Positions 57,156-64,000 of a stretch of 64,000 nucleotides of DNA are shown here, piece after piece. The stretch comes from Anisus vortex (Eukaryota; Mollusca; Gastropoda; Planorbidae), in the NCBI GenBank assembly GCA_949126835.1, contig OX421497.1, forward strand, positions 19,278,409 through 19,342,408, given 5' to 3'. The position numbers were made by a program, and so were the translations under genes. The notes beneath the pieces were generated by a model. That model was given only the letters and a program-made list of their open reading frames with translations, was not told where the DNA came from and ran no database searches. Within the stretch, counting starts at the first letter, position 1. Each line of letters begins with the position of its first letter.

Positions 57156-58767
57156 GTGAGTGCTGTTTGTAGTTTTCCCTGACACTAAATCACACCAGTA
57201 TTTCAGCACAACTCTTGTAGGGTTTTTAACAACTCTTTCTGACTTTTTGAATGAGATGAACTCTTGGCTAGCTTAAGGGAATTTATATTTTTCATTGTAA
57301 TATATCAATGAAAAGAGTTAAAAAGAGAACTGCAAAATTTGTTGTTTTTTTATGTCGTATAATACAAAAATAGAATTTATTCCACCCTAAATGTAAAAGG
57401 TAACTAGGAATAGTGTATAGAGCCTCATCAGTTATACTCTTGGCCATTGGTCAGTGCTACACTAAATAACAAGCTATGTTTAACACTGTTTTACTTGGGG
57501 ATTTTCCTATTTTTAAATTAATACTATGATGTTTAGATATTACACAATTTTTGCCATTGAATATTAGAACAATTAAAGTATTACAACAATGCAAAATGGT
57601 GAACATTTTCATTGTACATATTTTTATTTATTTAAAATGTTGTGTTATTCTACTCGTTACAAACATCGAGTAAATTATAAAGATAGAGTTCTAGTTTTTG
57701 TCCACATATTAATAATAATAATGATGCTTATATGGTGCATATCCCGTTGGTAACAGTTCTATGCGCTGAAACGGCAACAACAGACGAAAATGAAAATATG
57801 TATACGCAAATATTGCTAACAAAATAGGTTATATTAGTAGGATAGTTCATATAGCCCTCAAAATGATAGAGAAAAAAATGAGATTTAAAGAGTTTTATAG
57901 TTTTTGTACTTAAACTATTAAGAGTTGCATTCTAAATGTCATTTATATGTATTTTTTAATGTAGGACCTACTCTAGATATACCGGTACAGGTTGTTTCTG
58001 TTCATAAATTATTTATTTATACCCCTGAAAATGAGGGAGATAAAATGAAAGACAATATGGTTTTTAGTTCTTAACCCTTCTCGACCCGACCTACTTTCCT
58101 TGCTATGCATACCTCCATTTCCGGCTATTATTTTACTAATTACTCCCCGCGGCCCAGACTTTATTTTTAGAATGGCTGTAACATCTAAAGGGCTTTGAAA
58201 TTATATATGTACTTGTTTGTTTGTAAAAAGTGGTAATATGTAGAAAGTAAATTGTTGAAACTTGATAACTTATCTTATTAGAATAATCTGATTCTTAAAA
58301 TTATTGGATGTATTCGTGATATTTCATAAGAAAAAGTTTCATTGACACAGTCCATAATAGCAGACGGTAAGTTAACTTGGTACCGTCCATTAGAACCGCA
58401 CTTTCAATTGCACAAAAACTCAGTAATTGGTCGATTTTCATAATTTAGAAAGCAAAATAAAATCAACTATACAGCTATCAAATAAATATTCTTCCTGAGA
58501 CTATGGTTAAAGGTCAGATCCTTCTTTCATTAATTAAATGGACACCCTTCCTTGTGGGAAATATACAGGCCTAGGCCACAGGGAATTGTATTGGCTGATG
58601 GAAATATATGCGCTTGGGACGAGGGGAAAAAATCTATGTGCCTGGGTCTGTAAGGATTAATACTTTAGTTTTGTTTGAAAGTTTTTAATGTCTCTACTGT
58701 TCATAGAAATTGTGTAGTTTGCCATTGTTCATCTCTGCAACTATTGCAAGATCTTGGTACAATTCAT

Positions 58768-60890
58768 TCAATTATTTGTTGGTGCGCAATCTCCAGCCGT
58801 TCTCATCCTTTGTTGGTCCAAATATTCCACTGAGAATTTTTCTCTTTCAAGTACGGTATATAATATGTCTTCTATGTTTTTTCTAAGAGTACAGGTCTCA
58901 TTGCTTATTAATGTTTTATATGTGTTTTTTCTGGTAATGTTTCTACTTTTTAGCATATTTTTGTCACTAAAGTATGCTTTGTTGCCCACTGATATTCATT
59001 CTTTGATTTCTTTTAGAAGGATTACTTTTAGTTATTACAGAACATAAATATTTTCAGTTATTTACTTTTTCCAAATTGTGGTCTCTAATTTTAATTCTTT
59101 CTTCTGTCTATTTTTTCCTTGTGCCACGGTCATGTATTTTGTTTTTTTGGGTGCTCAATACAATCCTGATTTCATAGAAGCATCTTCAAATTTTATGAAC
59201 GATTGTGTCTTTGTATCTTTTTCCTAGTAGTTCAATGTTATGAGGACTGGCTCTAGGGTTTTTGACGCCCTTTGTGAAAACAAATTCTGCGCCCTTTTTA
59301 AAGTGCCTTTGACTGGGAGAAACTTAAGTAGTGTTAGGGCATACTTTTCTATTTTCTAAGACAATTAAATAAAATACCCTTCGCCTTTCATTACCTAGTA
59401 ATTTGTCTGCCAATGCTAGTAGCGCGTCGAAGTACTAAACTTTAAATTAGTTTATATTTTTTAATCCCCAAATTAAATAAAAATCCTAAATTATGCACCC
59501 TGCCAAAATTTTGCGCTGGCCTGAATGTTATCATAGCATGCAAGATACTGATTAGGTTGTTTAGATTGCCAATTGTGCTTTCAGTCTCTCTCAGGTAGTC
59601 TTGTTATTGTTTCCATTGTATCATGATGTATATTTTTAATTACTCTCTCTTAGGCTGAATTTGAATAGTATACATTATAGTGAATCCCCTTGCCCCATCC
59701 CTTGTCTAATTTAGAATTATCTTGAGTAGTCAGCCTGAATCTTGATTTCAGTTTTAGTATTTCTTGATATCATGTGTATTAGTCTTATGAGTTTGTTGGA
59801 TATACCAAACTCCTTCTGGGTTTCATAGAGAAATTTTCTTTTGCTGCTCTTGTATGCTATTATGTAGTCCACATAGAGGTGGTGGACTGGAATGTTGTAT
59901 TCATGATACAGCTCTAAGAGGCACATGAGGGTGAAGATGTGGCCATTGATTGATCTGTTTGGCCTAAAACCACATTGATAGTCATCTACTGTATGCATTT
60001 TATCTGTTATTTATAAAAGTGTGGTTCCTGTATGGTTTGAGCATTACAGTTTGAAACCCTTTTAGTGAATTGGGGTTACTTGGGCTGTTTCTCATACTGT
60101 GGGTATTTTCTCATCATCCCAAATTCAATGAATGAGATTATTTATCTGAGTGTATAATTTATATCCTCTATATTTAATAAATTCTGCTGTGATTAAGTTT
60201 TCACCAGAGGCCTTATGATTTTTCATAGAAATATTTGCCACTGTAGTTTCTTGCAGAGTAGGTTAGTTTATTAAAGGGTTTGGCCCACCATAATCTTCAT
60301 TTTGTTCACTTTCTGCATTTAGTACCTTTTCTAAATACTCTGCCAATCTTTCCAGTACGTAACAATGTTTCAATTGTCCATCATGGCTCTCACACATTTT
60401 GTGGTTTGCATTGGAATATGTTCTTTGCATCTGTTTATGGTCAAAATTTCACAAATATTTCCTCCTTCTATTGCCAACTCTGCATTTTTTTATAATTTAT
60501 CTTTACTTATTCCCTTTATTTTCCTGCATATTTGTATAGCTTTTGTTGTTGTTTCATTGTATATTTTTCTAGTATTATTTAGTTACTGTTTGAAACATTG
60601 TCATTTTTAACTATGTTTTTCTTTTGATTCCTTGTCAAACCATCCTGTTCTCTGATTAATCTGTTTGAATCCTATTACATCTTCTGCTGATTTAGTTAAA
60701 GTTAGTTTTATTCTATCCCACCATTCATTTATGTTTGTGTTTTCTTTATCTTTTGATTCTTCAGGATGTGTTTCTACTGCATTTTGGTATGGTATTGTGG
60801 TAGGGTATGTTCTTTTAAAAAAAAATGCAAAACATGACTCTAAAATATTAAGTAAATCTTCAAGCTGCCCAGATTTTTATGGTCATTAAT
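58768..60890 (-). mobile_element. Decayed non-LTR retrotransposon with reverse transcriptase
   Basis: Minus-strand pieces occur in LINE order. Pre-RT: INEWWDRIKLTLTKSAEDVI and GWFDKESKEK at about 60745-60620. RT core: DDYQCGFRPNRSINGHIFTL and VHHLYVDYIIAYKSSKRK at 59998-59800; the catalytic-type FVDY appears as YVDY. Post-RT: NMLKSRNITRKNTYKTLI near 58960-58890. Frames and stops break it repeatedly. It differs from the RNase H-bearing relic at 4600-6886. Confidence 0.75.
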
Positions 60891-61713
60891 TCCTGAATGT
60901 TTCACACCTATTTGTATTAACTTAATCAAAAGTTATATAATATTGTCTTTTAAATGGAAAGATTAAAATGATGCAATTTTTGAAAGCAACGAATTATTAA
61001 AATATATTGGTGCATTTTCACTCTTTCATTCATTGCCATCATTTATCACTAATAAATCAACCTAGGGAGGCTCTCGATGGAAGATCAGTAGCTTCACGTT
61101 AGTTTGGACAGACAGATTGTATTTATTTATTACTAGTTGTTATGCCTGTTGAAATGACAATGGATAAGAAGGACAATTTTTTTTTTCATTTGTATAAATT
61201 ACGGTATGTTTGTTTCCATATTTCTTGTAAGTTGATGTAGTAGATTTACTATTTTGACACCCTTTTGTGTTTCTTTTACAAACTGTTGTGCTCTTTATGA
61301 TTTGCTGTCATAAAACTTAAGACAAATCATGAAGAATAGTCATAAAGTAAATCTTTAGAATGGAAAGTAATCCTTAGGAACAAATACATCATGTTAACTA
61401 GTAATATTCATTAATTGGGCCATCTTTAAAATCCTGTTGGGAAGGAGGTATTTTGATTTTTACTGGAGTGTGTTGTGGAAAATAATTTCTATGAAGGCCT
61501 TAATTAATGCATTTTACTTAGTCACTAAATGATTGTCTTCCCCAAGTTTTATCTAAGCCTTATACTGCAATGCAGAACCCAAAGTCCCTTTCAGCTTTGT
61601 GCTTGAGTCCCTATAACAGATTAAAACAACTTTATTTACTATTTCAATAACATGCTTATAAAGAGTCAATACAGGCTACTCTTAAAAGAAAAAAATCTAA
61701 AAAGGGTTTTAAT

Positions 61714-62514
61714 TAGGGATGTTAAACAAAAACCGGAATACCGGATTCCAGTTTTGAAACTGAAAACAGGTTTTGAATCGGTTTGTTGGTAGCAACCCTT
61801 TTCTTTTTGTTCTGATGGAAATATTTTAAATAAATAATGTTGGATTCGCACAAAACAATTCTTGAAATGCCTTGCTAACACTGGACTATTTAGTCTTGGA
61901 CATTGTGTTTCTTTTTTTCCAAATACCTACTATGGTTTGCGATTAAAAACAACATCAAACCAAATGTTAAGTTACAGTTACAATTAAGGTGAATCTTTTT
62001 ACTTTTCGGCTCATCTTTAAAAAAAATTCTTTAACGATGGCTCAGTGTAAACTATGTTCCCAACAGTTAAGCCGGATCGGAGGCAGTACCACTTGATTGC
62101 ATACGCACCTGCATACGAAGCAACTTGGATTAACATCGTCATCCTCTTCATATGTGTCTTAATATTATGGTCAACGATAATCGGAAATTAGATTAGCACT
62201 ATTGAACTATTATCGGTTTTAATCAATTAGTCCAGATTTATTTTTACTTCTAAACAATTTAATGGTAATGTGTACAAAATTATATTGTAGGCTATTCACA
62301 CAAATCAACCCCTTGAATGCCCTGCAAACAATAATTAAGTTTGAACTATTTTTCAAATATACCTACAAAACTACGCACATTTGGCTTTTCTGGCCTGGGG
62401 GGGGGGACCAAAATCCGTTTTTAAACCGGTTTTAGAGAACCAAAAACCGGTTTTAATACCGGTTTTAGAGAAACAAAAACCAGTTTTGGAAACAAACCGG
62501 TTTTAACATCCCTA
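61714..62514. mobile_element. 801-bp hAT-like element with BED zinc-finger remnant
   Basis: Ends TAGGGATGTTAAA and, inverted, TTTAACATCCCTA. 8-bp flanks GTTTTAAT and GTTTTACT match at 7 of 8. Near 62038-62095 the plus strand reads MAQCKLCSQQLSRIGGSTT, matching the CxxC half of a BED zinc finger at the start of hAT transposases (pattern C.LC...IS..GGSTT..L..H). The rest of the transposase is gone, so this is an internally deleted copy. ACCGGTTTT words repeat near both ends. Confidence 0.8.
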
Positions 62515-62599
62515 GTTTTACTATGCCTTAAACAAAGTTTTTTTCTCTGTGTAAAAGTATTCTTAAATAAGAAAAACGTGGGTGAAACAATTTGCTATT

Positions 62600-63060
62600 G
62601 GTTATGATTTATGATAATGCTATTTTAAAGGTTGTAAAGTCTAAAGGTGTGTTTGGTTTTGATAATGCTAATGTGAAGGTTGTAAAGTCTAAGGGTATGT
62701 TTGGTTGTTATAATGCTAATGTGAAGGTTGTAAAGTCTAAAGGTGTGTTTGGTTTTAATAATGCTAATGTGAAGGTTGTAAAGTCTAAGGGTATGTTTGG
62801 TTTTAATAATGCTAATGTGAAGGTTGTAAAGTCTAAGGGTATTTTTGGTTATAATAATGCTAATGTGAAGGTTGTAAAGTCTAAGGGTATGTTTGGTTAT
62901 AATAATGCCAATGTGAAGGTTGTAAAGTCTAAGGGTATGTTTGGTTATAATAATGCTAATGTGAAGGTTGTAAAGTTTAAGGGTGTATTTGGTTATGATA
63001 ATGCTAATGTGAAGGTTGTAAAGTCTAAGGGTGTATTTGATTATAATAATGCTGAATTGA
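62600..63060. repeat. 48-bp minisatellite with an open frame
   Basis: About nine and a half copies of a 48-bp unit (AATGCTAATGTGAAGGTTGT, AAAGTCTAAGGGTATGTTTG, GTTATAAT). A plus-strand frame (62592-63101, 169 codons) runs through it as a 16-residue repeat NANVKVVKSKGMFGYN. Copies differ mostly at amino-acid-changing sites and there is no splice or promoter support, so it is listed as a repeat. Confidence 0.9.
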
Positions 63061-63465
63061 CACAGATGTGTTTCAATGCCCTATACAACAGGCCATGTTG
63101 ATATCTTTATGATGTACAGTTTATGTGAAATTTAAGACTACTGCAATCATAGTTTACATGCCATAGTCCTTTCACAAGTTCATATTTTTATTACAGTAAC
63201 TAGTCAATACAAGTAATACCGTTGGGCTTCTAATTAAGCATCAATTGGAAATGTCTCCTTCAAGTTAAAAGGAAAAACCAGATGTCAATGCATGAGTCAA
63301 ACTACTTAAATATCTCTTGGCTTTTGTGACCACTTATAGTTGAAAAAAAAACAACTAAATGTATATATGAAAATATTCTTTAAATCTTTTTACTTGTGTA
63401 ATATGAGGAATTATTCTGTTGCGGTGCCGCTGAATTTATGGCTTTTGCCGTGGAATTAACTTTCG

Positions 63466-63577
63466 CATGGTGCATAATCTTTTGTAGAGCAGGAGCATAT
63501 AAACCTATCTTACATGTTAAAGAAACTCCTTCTGTAATAAGCAAAAAATACTGCGTCATGTCCTACGCTTATCCATG
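63466..63577 (-). mobile_element. Inverted LINE 3'-tail fragment
   Basis: On the minus strand, ATGGATAAGCGTAGGACATG, then TTACAGAAGGAGTTTCTTTA and ATGTAAGATA, resemble the tails at 21620-21690 and 40550-40620 (GTGTAGGACGCAATAATTTT, GAAGGAGCTTCTGTAATGTA). Confidence 0.5.
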
Positions 63578-64000
63578 GTTTTAGGATAACGTAGGCAGTT
63601 ATGGTACTTCGTAGGCCGCGGAAAAGCTTGCTGTGGAATTTACGATTTCTTGCCACCGTAAAGCGTGGGAACTAGTAATTTTACCCTGTAAACTTGCCTA
63701 TAGGTAAACTATAGCCTATAACTAAAGCAAGCGGTCCATGTATATTATAGTCTATGCTATTATCTTCTTTTTTTGCAATTCCTGATTCTAAATAAAGTAA
63801 TTGTCATACAAGTTTTTCTACTTTAAATGAATACTTGTAGGCCTATTAATCCGCCTGCTCTATTTTTAGAGCTTATGTTCTTTTTCCGTGCGCACACAAC
63901 ACTGATCTATAAATGTTTCCACTTTGTACAACTTTCGATTTTCATTTTTCATTGAGAAAATCATAGCGATTCAATAAAACGGAACTTGTATATCTATAAC

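Larger units (their letters stand above)
57156..64000. other. Repeat-rich region, probably MYPT intron 20
   Basis: No exon is recognised after 57155. The stretch contains a minus-strand LINE relic (58768-60890), a hAT-like element (61714-62514), a 48-bp minisatellite (62600-63060) and an inverted LINE tail (63466-63577). It is otherwise AT-rich sequence without signal. MYPT is still open at 57155 with a good donor (GTGAGT), so this is most simply its next intron. Confidence 0.55.

Noticed and set aside
59240..59525. Possible small TIR element (GGCTCTAGGGTTTTTGACGC to TTTTGCGCTGGCC)
   Set aside because: The ends match poorly and no duplication was found. It lies within the LINE relic interval, so it was left uncalled.
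1..64000. tRNA, rRNA or snRNA genes
   Set aside because: No cloverleaf-forming sequence was seen apart from the tRNA-like SINE heads, which carry SINE bodies and are not functional tRNA genes. A covariance-model scan would be needed to exclude small RNAs.

Overview
The window is animal nuclear DNA: AT-rich, with long introns, GT-AG splice sites, tandem repeats and decayed transposons, and no operon-like packing. The genes read best as lophotrochozoan. The many TAGGCCTA-type palindromic patches and tRNA-derived SINEs fit a mollusc, probably a gastropod, but the species cannot be proved from the sequence. All gene models come from joining open exons by eye. In each model the exon phases agree from end to end, which is the main support.

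Layout. (1) 3946-13361, minus strand: a six-exon gene for a 224-residue type II membrane protein with a C-terminal BRICHOS-like domain (proSP-C-like layout). Its first intron holds large minisatellites and a LINE relic. (2) 15189-22118, plus strand: an eight-exon gene for a 615-residue protein with an RG-rich N-terminus and a complete von Willebrand A (vWA) MIDAS. A minisatellite has copied its exon 7 splice donor 13 extra times. (3) 23954-24985, plus strand: an intronless bHLH transcription factor gene. (4) 27879-38442, minus strand: MRPS35 (mitochondrial small ribosomal subunit protein mS35), eight exons, one GC-AG intron. (5) 38745-57155 and beyond, plus strand: the myosin phosphatase targeting subunit (MYPT, PPP1R12A-type). 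Twenty exons are seen. The C-terminal coiled coil was not found before the window ends. MRPS35 and MYPT are divergent, with start codons 302 bp apart, so they probably share a promoter.

The most interesting observation is inside the MYPT gene. After exon 10 there is an in-frame alternative last exon (46243-46419) with a good acceptor, a stop and an AATAAA signal. It encodes a basic stretch and a long hydrophobic tail. Its use would give a roughly 550-residue membrane-tethered MYPT that keeps the PP1-docking motif and ankyrin repeats but lacks both inhibitory phosphorylation sites. That outline resembles the vertebrate MYPT3/TIMAP proteins, reached by a different route.

The rest is mobile and repetitive DNA: a tRNA-derived SINE family (three near-complete copies with target-site duplications, plus fragments), several non-LTR retrotransposon relics, two hAT-like elements, a TA-flanked terminal-inverted-repeat family (two copies), a 245-bp MITE with a 10-bp duplication, and at least ten minisatellite arrays. 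The last 6.8 kb (57156-64000) holds only repeats and relics and is probably intron of the MYPT gene.
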